Positions 16,112-24,722 of a stretch of 61,615 nucleotides of DNA are shown here, piece by piece. Source of the stretch: an uncultured bacterium (GTDB lineage Bacteria; Nitrospirota; Thermodesulfovibrionia; Thermodesulfovibrionales; Thermodesulfovibrionaceae); assembly GCA_937924475.1 (NCBI GenBank), contig CALDSV010000028.1, positions 1-61,615 of the forward strand. The letters run 5' to 3'. Numbering within the stretch: position 1 is the stretch's first letter; each line of letters opens with the position of its first letter. The position numbers and the translations under genes are program-made. The notes below the pieces were generated by a model that saw only the letters and a program-made list of their open reading frames with translations, was not told the origin of the DNA and ran no database searches.

Positions 16112-18298
16112 TCATCTTTCATAGGCTGGTAATTTTATTAAAAAAGTTGTACCTGTCTCTTCCGATTCTTCTTTAGTCTTAGTCTTGAAAGTAATTATTC
16201 CATCATGTTTATCTATTATATTATAGGAAATCCATAGCCCTAAACCAGTTCCCTTTCCTTCTTCCTTTGTTGTAAAGAAAGGTTCAAAAATTCTATTTCT
16301 GTATTGCTTTAGAATTCCAGGACCTGTGTCGGATATAAATATTTCAACCCAGTATTTATCATACTTTGTTGCAACCTTAAGCATGCCTCCATTTTTCATC
16401 TCGTAAAGTGCATTATTGATTATATTAAAAAATACTTGCTGTAACTCCCCAGCGTCTCCTTTGACCGGTGGTAAATTTTCTTGAAATTCTCGCTTTATCT
16501 CAATCATTTTCAATAAGGCAGTATTTTGAACTATTTTTAAAACTCTATCCAAACATTCATTTATATCAACAAGTTCTTCTTTATGTTCTCTTCTTCTTAC
16601 AAAACTTAGTAAATTCTCCACGCTATTTTTTGCATTAATCGCCTGTTTTTCAATTATTTTAAGAATTTCATAGGTTTCCGAATCTTTTGGTGTCTTTTCA
16701 AGCAGCATATCTGTAAAACCCAATATAACAGCCATAGGATTATTTATCTCATGGGCAACACATGCACCCAATGTGCCAAGAGAAGCTAAAATCTCAAGAT
16801 GATAGCTCTGTTGCTCCATTTTCTTTCTCTCTGTAATATCTCGAGATATACCAAGAACAGCATAAATTTCTCCTTTTTCATCTCTGAGCTCTCTTAGTTT
16901 TGTATTGAACCAGTAATCTTTACCATTTATTGAAAGTTTATGAGTTAGTTCCATTGGTTCCTTTTCCTTGAATACATGTTGAATATTCATCATCAATATC
17001 TCTCCTTCTGGTGGAAATATGTCACACACAGGTTCATTTATCAATTGATTTATTTCCTTATTTAATATCTCTAATCCCTTTTTATTGATTGATACTAATC
17101 TATATTTATTATCAGTCATAAAAATTATATCATCAGCGTTTTCCACCAATGATCTATATTTTTCTTCAGATTTTTCAATAACTTTCGACCATTTGACAAG
17201 AGTAAAGATGAAAAACCATCCACCTGCGAGTATCAAAAATACAATTATTGCCTGTAATAAAATATGTTGCATCTGAATACTGCTAATACTTCCTTTAATT
17301 TCACTAACGGGAGCTACAACAGCAACATGCCATTGCATCTTATTTTTGAAGCTATCAATATTAATAGGTGCATAGGCTATTAATTTTTTTATTTCTCCCT
17401 TTAAATCTCTATGCCAACCTGATATATACCAGCCTTTCCCTTCATCACCCTTTAGAATCATTTCTTTCTGAATCTTTTCAATCTTTTCAAAGGAGATACC
17501 CGGTTCTTTTAACTTTCTAATCTCAAAGGCATTGTGTCCGATAAATGATTCCTCTGGATGATAAAGAAAAATTCCCTCGTTATCAATTACCCAGGCATAA
17601 CCAGTTTTGCCAGAGTGAATTTTCTCCGTTATCTTATATATTAGAGAAGGAATATCTATTTTAAAGACAATTAAACCTGAAAATTGACCTGTTGGTATTG
17701 GATGGGCTTCATCAATAGATATCTGCCAGACGGGTGTGAGCAATTCCATTATAACCCTCTTTGTTAAATTTTCATTAGGAGAAGCTTTTTCAATTAATAT
17801 CCAATCTCTTCTTTTGACATCCCTTGCAAAATTTAATAATTCTTGTTCATGCTCATTTATATTACACTGAGTATATCCTGTGTCTTCATTAATTCTGTGA
17901 GTCTTTTTTCTTTTGTAGTCAATAAATAATAATTCATATACACCTAAATCTTTAACACTTATGAAGGTATTATTTAATCTATTTAGAAATCCAGGATTTT
18001 CCTGATATTGAATTGTTGGCGATAGTCTAAGGAGAGTAACTTCCCTTTTCAGAAAATTCACTGTATTTTCAATCTGCGAAGCTGCATGCCTTGCAAGGAT
18101 CAGTTGTTGTTCATTAAAATCATTTATTACAGTATCTACAATTCTTTTATAAGTAATCCATCCAAGGAAAATCACTATCCCTATTATTAGCAACATGAAT
18201 GATACGATGATTATTTTTAGATGTCTTACATTAAGAGAATGATATTTTTCGAAAAAATTTCTTATGTCACTTAAAAATATTTTTTTTATTTTTTTCAT
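16112..18298 (-). CDS. membrane sensor histidine kinase with Cache and PAS domains
   Basis: A 728-residue kinase. A transmembrane helix at about 28-50 and another at about 345-368 frame an extracytoplasmic Cache-type sensor (SGKTGYAWVIDNEGIFLYHPEESFIGHNAFEI). A PAS domain (about 378-495) follows. HisKA has the phosphorylated histidine in CVAHEINNPMAVILGF. The ATPase domain has NALYEM, DTGPGI and GKGTGLGLWISYNII. The N-terminal 150 residues are clearly related to the truncated gene at 29542. It forms an operon with the following response regulator. The ligand is unknown. Confidence 0.92.
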   Translation of the reverse strand: MKKIKKIFLSDIRNFFEKYHSLNVRHLKIIIVSFMLLIIGIVIFLGWITYKRIVDTVINDFNEQQLILARHAASQIENTVNFLKREVTLLRLSPTIQYQENPGFLNRLNNTFISVKDLGVYELLFIDYKRKKTHRINEDTGYTQCNINEHEQELLNFARDVKRRDWILIEKASPNENLTKRVIMELLTPVWQISIDEAHPIPTGQFSGLIVFKIDIPSLIYKITEKIHSGKTGYAWVIDNEGIFLYHPEESFIGHNAFEIRKLKEPGISFEKIEKIQKEMILKGDEGKGWYISGWHRDLKGEIKKLIAYAPINIDSFKNKMQWHVAVVAPVSEIKGSISSIQMQHILLQAIIVFLILAGGWFFIFTLVKWSKVIEKSEEKYRSLVENADDIIFMTDNKYRLVSINKKGLEILNKEINQLINEPVCDIFPPEGEILMMNIQHVFKEKEPMELTHKLSINGKDYWFNTKLRELRDEKGEIYAVLGISRDITERKKMEQQSYHLEILASLGTLGACVAHEINNPMAVILGFTDMLLEKTPKDSETYEILKIIEKQAINAKNSVENLLSFVRRREHKEELVDINECLDRVLKIVQNTALLKMIEIKREFQENLPPVKGDAGELQQVFFNIINNALYEMKNGGMLKVATKYDKYWVEIFISDTGPGILKQYRNRIFEPFFTTKEEGKGTGLGLWISYNIIDKHDGIITFKTKTKEESEETGTTFLIKLPAYER

Positions 18299-18885
18299 CT
18301 TTTTCCTGAATAATTAAAATTATAATAAATTTTATATTTTTTTCAATTTTTAAAATAACATTTTATTTAGAATCTAAAGTGATTGTCAGGAAGATTAGCT
18401 AATTTAAACATTTCAAAAGAACCAGCACTATGCTTGAAAATGTATAATAAAGTAAGAATTTTTCACTCTTTTATTGTTTTGTTTTTTTGTTTATTTTTAA
18501 ATTTTTTTGTGCTATTTTTATCACAGTTTTATTACAGATTTAAATTCCTAATGGTTCATATATAACCCCCTCCTTATCAAAGATCACTTCTTACTTAACT
18601 TATATATTACTACTTTACTACTTTTATATTACTTTTTATATTACTATTTTCCCCATTAATGTTACAATTATAATTTTCAATTTTTTGCATTGAACCTCTC
18701 TTTCTGAAGATGCTCTAAAATTCATCAAAGAAAAACTTACATTTGTCTTGCTTAGCAGCCAAATTGATTCATCTACGATTCATTCCTTCATGGAAGCCCA
18801 CGAAGAGAATAAGCAGTAGTAAATAATAAGAAAAAACAATAAAAAATAATAAACATAATAAACAAAAAACAAAAAGGAGGGGCTA
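18299..18885. other. 587-bp stretch without an intact gene
   Basis: Very AT-rich, with repeated TATTACTACTT-like words around 18600-18650. At 18515-18537 there are two tandem TTATCACAG-like words, the same as those found beside the integrases (see 19947 and 41981). A frame running about 18700-18820 reads SEDALKFIKEKLTFVLLSS before two stops and may be the tail of a lost gene. The end (18871-18885) holds the AAGGAGGGG site of the dead integrase. Confidence 0.5.
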
Positions 18886-19910
18886 ATGGGCTTATACAAA
18901 AGAGAAAGCTCAAGTGTATTGTGGATGTGTTTTTCAACAATACAGACGGAGCACTGCAACAGTAGACAGAAAACTTGCAGAGAAAATCTACACAAAGGTT
19001 ATGACTATGGTTGCTAAAGGAAAATGGTTTGAGTTTGATACAGCAAGTAGATACAGTTTTGACGAACTCATAGAAAGATATATAGAATACTCAAAGTTAA
19101 ATCCCCATAAGAGAACATTTAAAAATATTCTTACTTATATGAAACAACTACTTAGTGAGTTTTCAGTTTATACACTTAATCAAATCACTCCTGAGCTAAT
19201 TTCACGATACAGGGATAAAAGACTTTTAGAAGGTAAAGCACCTCAAAAAGTTTTACACGATCTTAATTTTCTTAACTGCGCATTTAACATGGCTATATAA
19301 GAATGGGGATGGTGTAAAGAAAACCCTTGTGTGAAAATAAAAAAACCTCGTGTAAAAAATGAAATAACTAGATATCTCATGGAAGATGAGGAAAAACAAT
19401 TGCTTACATCTTGTCAGGGGTTACTAAATGGGCAGCTACAGGATATTGTCACAGTTGCCTTAGAACAGGATTGAGGCAGTCTGAAATACTCGAATTAAGC
19501 TGGGATAATGTAGATTTAAAAAACAAAATCATCGTGATTAAGCAAAGTAAAACCCTTGAAAGCAAGACTATTCCTATGACCAAGAGGTGTTGGAAATTTT
19601 AAGGAGAAGACTTGAAAGAAAAACAATCAGTATTCACAGAAACGTCTTTACAACTACAAACGAAACTCGGATTCTTAACTCTAACTTGCAAAGAGAGTTT
19701 AAAAAGGCACTAAAGAAAGCAAATATAAAAAAATTCCGCTTTCATGACTTAAGACATACTTTCGCAAGCAGATTGGTTCAACAAGGTGTGGATATATACA
19801 CTGTGGCAAAACTTTTAGGACATAAGGATATTAAAACAACTCAGAGGTATTCTCATTTAAGTGTGGAATCTACAAAGGCGGCTATGGCAAAACTGGTGAA
19901 AAACTATTGA
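18886..19910 (+). pseudogene. inactivated tyrosine integrase
   Basis: Pieces in three frames align with the intact integrase at 42008-43048. It begins MGLYKRESSSVLWMCFS with the same ribosome binding site arrangement, then [75 protein letters not shown] and the nucleophile region TTQRYSHLS. There are three frameshifts (near 18935, 19460 and 19584) and one in-frame TAA at 19298. All catalytic motifs (R, HxxR, H, Y) are still readable, so decay is recent. It sits upstream of and co-directional with tRNA-Gly, the same layout as the intact integrase with tRNA-Arg. Confidence 0.9.
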
Positions 19911-19946
19911 AAAAATGTCTCTTAAATTTATAAAATTTAAACATGT

Positions 19947-19968
19947 TATCACAATTTTATCACAGTTA
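19947..19968 (+). promoter_or_regulatory. tandem TTATCACA motif between integrase remnant and tRNA-Gly
   Basis: TTATCACA occurs twice, 11 bp apart. The stretch TCACAATTTTATCACAGTT differs in a single base from the one found between the intact integrase and tRNA-Arg (41981-42003). It may be an integrase arm-type site or part of the tRNA promoter region supplied by the element. Confidence 0.5.
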
Positions 19969-19997
19969 CTTTTAATAAGTTCGTAAACTCTTGATTT

Positions 19998-20069
19998 GCG
20001 GGCGTAACTCAGCGGGAGAGTGTCAGCTTCCCAAGCTGAAGGTCGCGGGTTCGAATCCCGTCGCCCGCT
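19998..20069 (+). tRNA. tRNA-Gly(CCC)
   Basis: A full cloverleaf can be folded by eye. The acceptor stem is GCGGGCG/CGCCCGC, the anticodon stem TCAGC/GCTGA with loop TTCCCAA (anticodon CCC, glycine), and the T-loop TTCGAAT. The discriminator is T and CCA is not encoded. A T-tract follows directly and probably ends transcription. It lies just downstream of a dead integrase, so it is a likely former attachment site. Confidence 0.93.
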
Positions 20070-20087
20070 TTTTTATTGGAGGATTAA

Positions 20088-20873
20088 TTGGCAGTTTTCA
20101 AAGAAGGGGAATTAGCTATTTTAATTGATCAAAAGGGAAGAAAATACCTCATTTCTCTTAAAAAGGATAGTGTTTTTTCTTTTCACAAGGGAAATGTACA
20201 AATAAATGAAATTATTGGAAAGGAAGAAGGCTCAAGAGTAGTCTCCACCAAAGGAGAACATTTGCTTGTTTTCCGTCCAACTCTTGAAGAATATATATTA
20301 AAAATGAAAAGAGGAGCCCAAATTATTTATCCGAAGGACATTTCAAGAATTCTTACTGCTTTAGATATATTTCCTGGGGCAAAGGTTTTCGAAGCAGGCA
20401 CTGGTTCTGGTGCTTTAACGCTCTACTTAATCAGAGCTGTAGGTACTTATGGTAAAGTGGTATCCTATGAAAAAAGGGAAGATTTCTATAACACAGCAAA
20501 AGAAAACATTGAAAGATTCTTATTACCTGATTTGAGAAATGTATTGATTTTAGAGAACAAGGATATCTCAGAAGGCATTGAAGAAGGCGATTTTGACAGA
20601 GTAATTCTTGATCTTACTGAACCATGGCTATTTCTTGACAAGGTTTTATCGGTACTTAAACCTGGAGGAATTCTTGGATGTTACTTGACAACAGTTTTGC
20701 AAATATACAATTTAATGGAGGAGTTTGAAAAAAATTATTCACAAAGCCTATATAAAATAGGAATTTTTGAACTACTTGAGAGAAATTGGGAAAAACAAGG
20801 ACTAAGTTTAAGACCTGCTTTAAGGATGATTGCCCATACAGGATTTATTGTTTTATTTCGTAAATTTTCATGA
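20088..20873 (+). CDS. trmI: tRNA (adenine-58-N1)-methyltransferase TrmI
   Basis: A 261-residue protein starting with TTG after GGAGG. The N-terminal beta domain ends in YPKDISRILTALDIFPGAKVFEAGTGSGALTLYLIRAVG, the typical TrmI link plus SAM-binding motif I (EAGTGSG). It then has EKREDFYNTAKENIE and DRVILDLTEPW. It methylates A58 in the tRNA T-loop, a modification important for thermal stability. The length is normal. It overlaps the next gene by 4 bp. Confidence 0.92.
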   Translation: MAVFKEGELAILIDQKGRKYLISLKKDSVFSFHKGNVQINEIIGKEEGSRVVSTKGEHLLVFRPTLEEYILKMKRGAQIIYPKDISRILTALDIFPGAKVFEAGTGSGALTLYLIRAVGTYGKVVSYEKREDFYNTAKENIERFLLPDLRNVLILENKDISEGIEEGDFDRVILDLTEPWLFLDKVLSVLKPGGILGCYLTTVLQIYNLMEEFEKNYSQSLYKIGIFELLERNWEKQGLSLRPALRMIAHTGFIVLFRKFS

Positions 20874-22174
20874 GTTTTCATATACTCCTGATAAATCCTT
20901 GGATTTATGATTTTGCTGCCTATAATTTTTGGGCAAGACCACTTGGATTGCTTAAAGTTGCTGAATTTTTAAGTCAATTCAACGTTAAAATCACATTGAT
21001 TGACTGTTGTGATTCTTTCCATGTGAGGAAATTCGGAACTGGTAAATACACTTCAGTGGAGGTAGAAAAACCACCACTTATTCAATTTATCCCAAGAAAA
21101 TATAAAAGATATGGTATACCAGAAAGCGAATTTGTTGAAAAAGTTAGAAACTTAGGTAAAGTAGATTTAATCCTGGTTACATCAATTATGTCCTATTGGT
21201 GGTATGGAGTAAAGCATGTAGTGGATATTCTAAGGAAATTCTTACCTCAGACCCCTATTATTCTTGGAGGAATATATGCCTCTCTTTATAAGAATCATGC
21301 CGAAAAAAATATAGAAGCAGATTATGTCTATAGTGGAGAGATTGACGAGACTTTTATTGATGTATTGAAGAAGTTTGCGATAAATATAAAAAAAATCTAT
21401 GATAAGCCCAACTATTGGTGGCAGATGGGATTTTATGAAAAAATGCCTTATTCTCCTATACTGACATCAAAAGGTTGTCCTTTTAGATGTGCTTACTGTG
21501 CTTCTTCTCTGCTTAATAAATCTTTTGAACAGAGAAATATTGAAGAAGTCTTTGAAGAGATTAAGGAATTGTATAGTTTAGGAGTCAGAGAATTTGCTTT
21601 TTATGATGACGCATTGCTTTTTAGGGCTGAAGAACATATAAAACCCCTTTTACGGAAAATAATAAAGGAAAAATTAAATGCTCATTTTCATACTCCCAAT
21701 GGTCTTCATGCTCGTTTTATTGATGAAGAGCTTGCTAAATTAATGAAAAATTCAGGATTTAAAACCGTAAGAATTAGTCTTGAGACTGTTGATATAAAAA
21801 GACAGATGGAAAGTGGTGGTAAGGTTACAAATGAAGATGTTGAAAGGGCTGTATTTAATCTTAAAAAAGCAGGAATTTCTTCTCAAGAGATAGGAATTTA
21901 TCTAATTTATGGTTTACCTCAACAGAGTCTTCAGGAAGTAAGAGATGGTATAGAATTCATAAAAAAACTAAAAGTAAGAATTCATCTTACAGAGTTTTCT
22001 CCAATAAAGGATACTTTTTATTGGCATCAGCTAATAGAAAATGGAGTCATTAGTGAGGATATGGATCCTCTTCTTACAAATAACTCTATATTCTACAGGA
22101 TTTTTTGCCAATATGACACAGAGGAATTAGAAGATTTAAAAATTGATGTTCAGAAATACAATTTGCTATTATAG
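20870..22174 (+). CDS. radical SAM protein with N-terminal B12-binding-like domain
   Basis: A 434-residue protein. The N-terminal about 160 residues resemble a cobalamin-binding Rossmann domain (LLINPWIYDFAAYNFWARPLGLLKVAEFL, PIILGGIYASLY). The radical SAM core has the iron-sulfur motif CPFRCAYC near residue 205. It overlaps trmI by 4 bp, so the two are co-translated. The substrate is unknown; such proteins often perform methylation or ring rearrangements. It lacks an obvious auxiliary Cys cluster. Confidence 0.85.
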   Translation: MSFHILLINPWIYDFAAYNFWARPLGLLKVAEFLSQFNVKITLIDCCDSFHVRKFGTGKYTSVEVEKPPLIQFIPRKYKRYGIPESEFVEKVRNLGKVDLILVTSIMSYWWYGVKHVVDILRKFLPQTPIILGGIYASLYKNHAEKNIEADYVYSGEIDETFIDVLKKFAINIKKIYDKPNYWWQMGFYEKMPYSPILTSKGCPFRCAYCASSLLNKSFEQRNIEEVFEEIKELYSLGVREFAFYDDALLFRAEEHIKPLLRKIIKEKLNAHFHTPNGLHARFIDEELAKLMKNSGFKTVRISLETVDIKRQMESGGKVTNEDVERAVFNLKKAGISSQEIGIYLIYGLPQQSLQEVRDGIEFIKKLKVRIHLTEFSPIKDTFYWHQLIENGVISEDMDPLLTNNSIFYRIFCQYDTEELEDLKIDVQKYNLLL

Positions 22175-22197
22175 AAAAATCAGGGAGAAAGAGTAAT

Positions 22198-22856
22198 ATG
22201 ATTGCTTTTTTTTTGCCACAAAGCTGGAAAGCGAAATTTTAATAAAAGAGCTTAAGGTAAAGAAAGAAATCAGTATTAAAAATTTCAAATTTTTAGAAGG
22301 AAAGATAAAAAATTACGATCTCCTCCTTTGTATAAGTGGAATTGGAAAGGTAAATGCAGCCATCTCAGCTACCTTAGCATTTCAGAGCTTTTCTATAAAA
22401 AAATCAATTATATCAGGAATTGCCGGTGCCTATCCTTCCTCGGGTCTGAAGGTAGGTGATATTGTAGTAGCAGAAAAAGAGATCAATGCAGATGAAGGAA
22501 TATTAATTGACAATAAATCTTTCGTTTTTATAGATTCTGAAGAGATTTCTTTAGTTGTACCAAAATTTTTAAGTAATTTTAGAAAAGGCATTTTTCTTAC
22601 AGTATCTTCATGTAGCGGCAGTTTGCAGAGAGCAGAATTTTTAGAAAAAAGATTTAATGCTCTCTGTGAAAATATGGAAGGTTTCTCTATAGCAAAAGCT
22701 TCTATGATGAACAATATCTCTGTAATGGAAATAAGAAGCATTAGTAATATTGTTACTGACCGATATGAACTTTTAAAACTTGAAGAGGTAAGAAAACCTG
22801 CTAAAAAAGTGCAAGAATTTATACTTGATTATTTGCTTTATTTTGATTTTCTTTAA
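22198..22856 (+). pseudogene. mqnB: futalosine hydrolase (MqnB) with frameshift in a T9 run
   Basis: From codon GCC at 22215 an open frame reads a complete nucleoside hydrolase to the stop at 22854: ATKLESEILIKEL, ISGIAGAYPSSGLKVGDIVVAE, then CENMEGFSIAKA with the phosphorylase-family glutamate. The only usable start, the ATG at 22198 behind GGGAG, reads MIAFF and is one base out of frame across nine T residues (22206-22214). One extra T would restore the gene. It may be a sequencing error, a slippage-controlled gene or a fresh mutation. MqnB cleaves futalosine in the alternative menaquinone pathway. The 3' end overlaps the convergent TPR gene. Confidence 0.8.
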
Positions 22857-23325
22857 TTTGGTTTATAATTTTTTTTACACTCTCCTTTAAATTTTTGTAA
22901 TCCTCACCTGCGTAATTTATGAAAAATTCATAGTGTTTTAATGCTTCTGTTTTCTCATTTGTTCTATAAAAAGTAACAGCAAGATTATAGTGAGTTTCAG
23001 GGTTGTGCGGATCTAACTGTAAAGCTTTAAGAAAAAACTCTTTTGCCTTATCATACTCACTTTTGTTAAGATAGACAAGTCCAATATTAGCATAGGGAAG
23101 AGAAAAGGAATTGTCAAGATTAATAGCTTTTTTGAATTCCTCTATAGCTTTATCAAATCTATCAAGATAAAAGAGGGCAAGTCCATAATTATTGAATACC
23201 TCTGGTGAGTAAAATTCATTAGAAATTAAATCTTCATAGATTTTGCAAGCTTCTTCAAATTCTCTATAAGTAAGAAGCAAATTTGCCTCTTCTAATTTAT
23301 CTTTCCAAGTAGCTTCCTTTTCCAT
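22819..23325 (-). CDS. TPR-repeat protein
   Basis: A 168-residue soluble protein with about three to four tetratricopeptide repeats (FNNYGLALFYLDRFDKAIEEFKKAINLD, PYANIGLVYLNKSEYDKAKEFFLKALQLDP, THYNLAVTFYRTNEKTEALKHYEFF). It probably mediates protein contacts. It overlaps the mqnB 3' end by 38 bp in the convergent direction and starts 20 bp after the receiver-like gene, so it belongs to the same minus-strand unit. Confidence 0.88.
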   Translation of the reverse strand: MEKEATWKDKLEEANLLLTYREFEEACKIYEDLISNEFYSPEVFNNYGLALFYLDRFDKAIEEFKKAINLDNSFSLPYANIGLVYLNKSEYDKAKEFFLKALQLDPHNPETHYNLAVTFYRTNEKTEALKHYEFFINYAGEDYKNLKESVKKIINQIKENQNKANNQV

Positions 23326-23344
23326 AGGGAAAATTATAACAAAC

Positions 23345-23758
23345 TTACTCTTTTTTTGTATACATATACCAAGGTTTTTCAGATGGCTTATCTATCCCAC
23401 AAAGCTTTGCAACTGCCTCTACAATTTGATTTGCATTGAAGGGTCTTATAATTACATTGTCAACTAATTTGTTTTGAATTAGTTCAACCACTTCTTTCTT
23501 TACTGTATCCTGAGGAATTATGAGAAGAATTTTAATTTTGGATTTTTCCTTTATTGTTTTTAAAATAGGTATTGTGCTTTGTCCATCAAGAAAGGAATCA
23601 ATTACTAAAAGGGAAAAGTTTTCATTATTTTCAATTGCTTTCTCAAGTTGATGTATGTGATCATAAATTTGGATAGAAATAGAGGTTAAATCTTTCAATG
23701 CCCAATTCACTACGTTGGTGATGTCTTTTTGTAGACAAAGAATTACTTTCTTTTTCAT
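23345..23758 (-). CDS. receiver-like domain protein
   Basis: A 137-residue CheY-like fold: ILCLQKD at strand 1, the aspartate in LLVIDSFLDGQ at strand 3, ILLIIPQD at strand 4 and IIRPFNANQIVEAVAKL at the end (Arg-Pro in place of the usual Lys-Pro). The first acidic pair is missing (QKD instead of DD), so phosphorylation is doubtful. It overlaps trmB by 4 bp. A regulatory role is inferred. Confidence 0.7.
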   Translation of the reverse strand: MKKKVILCLQKDITNVVNWALKDLTSISIQIYDHIHQLEKAIENNENFSLLVIDSFLDGQSTIPILKTIKEKSKIKILLIIPQDTVKKEVVELIQNKLVDNVIIRPFNANQIVEAVAKLCGIDKPSEKPWYMYTKKE

Positions 23759-24660
23759 TGATTCTCCTTTCTAAGAATTTTAGCCAAGAAATCTAAGGAT
23801 TTCTTTATACCTTCTGTTTTTAAAATTTCACTAAACTTAGATACATCTATTATAAAATAACCGTCTTTTTTCTTAATAGTAACGAGAAAAGCTTGCAAAT
23901 AGCCCTTTTCTGAAAGTAAGGCTTCGAGGGCATAATCATTATCTCTTTTCCACGCAGAAAAACATTTAAGATAGAGACTCTCTTCTATTTTAAATTCTCT
24001 ATGACATATTTCCTCTATGCAAAGATTTTCTATATCTACTTTTACGGGAAACAAAGCTGTCACCTCCCTTATTTTTCTTGTATCCATAGGTTTTGGTTCT
24101 CTTTCTTTAATAAGTATTAGTTCCCAGATGGTTTTGCCCATTGATATCCATTTTTTTTCGTATTTTGTAAGAGGCCTTTCTACTTGTGGGGTTTGTATTT
24201 TCCAAGAAAAAGATTCTAAGATACGACATTCCTCCAAGGTAAAATTTAGAAAGAGATAATCATCGGTTCTAATTTTAATTGCTCCTCCATGTATCAATTT
24301 TTTTCCGTAAATATATAAATTCTCTCTTGTAGTAAGTCTCTTTTCTTTATGGGATTCTTTAAACCAAGGATCTGGGTAATTAATGATTATTCTTTTTACA
24401 CTCTTATCTCTAAATAAAAATTGAAATGCCCAATATGCATCAAGTTTTGTGCAAAAAATATTTTTCAAGTTTTCTCTTTCACATTTCTTAAGGAGTTTAT
24501 TAATAGGAATCCATGACTTTTCAATTCCAAAAAATGTTTCATCTCTATTTTCTTTTGCTAATTGGATAAGGTAATCACCAGAGCCAAATCCTATCTCTAC
24601 TGTAAAATTCTCGAATTTTAGAGGTTTACTGACTTTACGATAATTAATATAATTTTTCAT
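23755..24660 (-). CDS. trmB: tRNA (guanine-46-N7)-methyltransferase TrmB with C-terminal extension
   Basis: A 301-residue protein. Motifs are VEIGFGSGDYLIQLAKEN (SAM site), FFGIEKSWIPINKLLKKC, and RIIINYPDPWFKESHKEKRL, the hallmark of TrmB. Residues after about 200 are an added domain not present in the short E. coli-type enzyme, as seen in some thermophiles. It makes m7G46 in the tRNA variable loop. It is translationally linked to the downstream receiver-like gene. Confidence 0.9.
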   Translation of the reverse strand: MKNYINYRKVSKPLKFENFTVEIGFGSGDYLIQLAKENRDETFFGIEKSWIPINKLLKKCERENLKNIFCTKLDAYWAFQFLFRDKSVKRIIINYPDPWFKESHKEKRLTTRENLYIYGKKLIHGGAIKIRTDDYLFLNFTLEECRILESFSWKIQTPQVERPLTKYEKKWISMGKTIWELILIKEREPKPMDTRKIREVTALFPVKVDIENLCIEEICHREFKIEESLYLKCFSAWKRDNDYALEALLSEKGYLQAFLVTIKKKDGYFIIDVSKFSEILKTEGIKKSLDFLAKILRKENQ

Positions 24661-24722
24661 ATTTTGATGCTTAGCAGAAAAGATCCTTTTTGTAAGAAAT
24701 ATATGATGAGAATTTTACAAAT

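Noticed and set aside
18383-18565. 60-codon ORF rich in Phe/Leu
   Set aside because: Low-complexity AT-rich DNA without a ribosome site.
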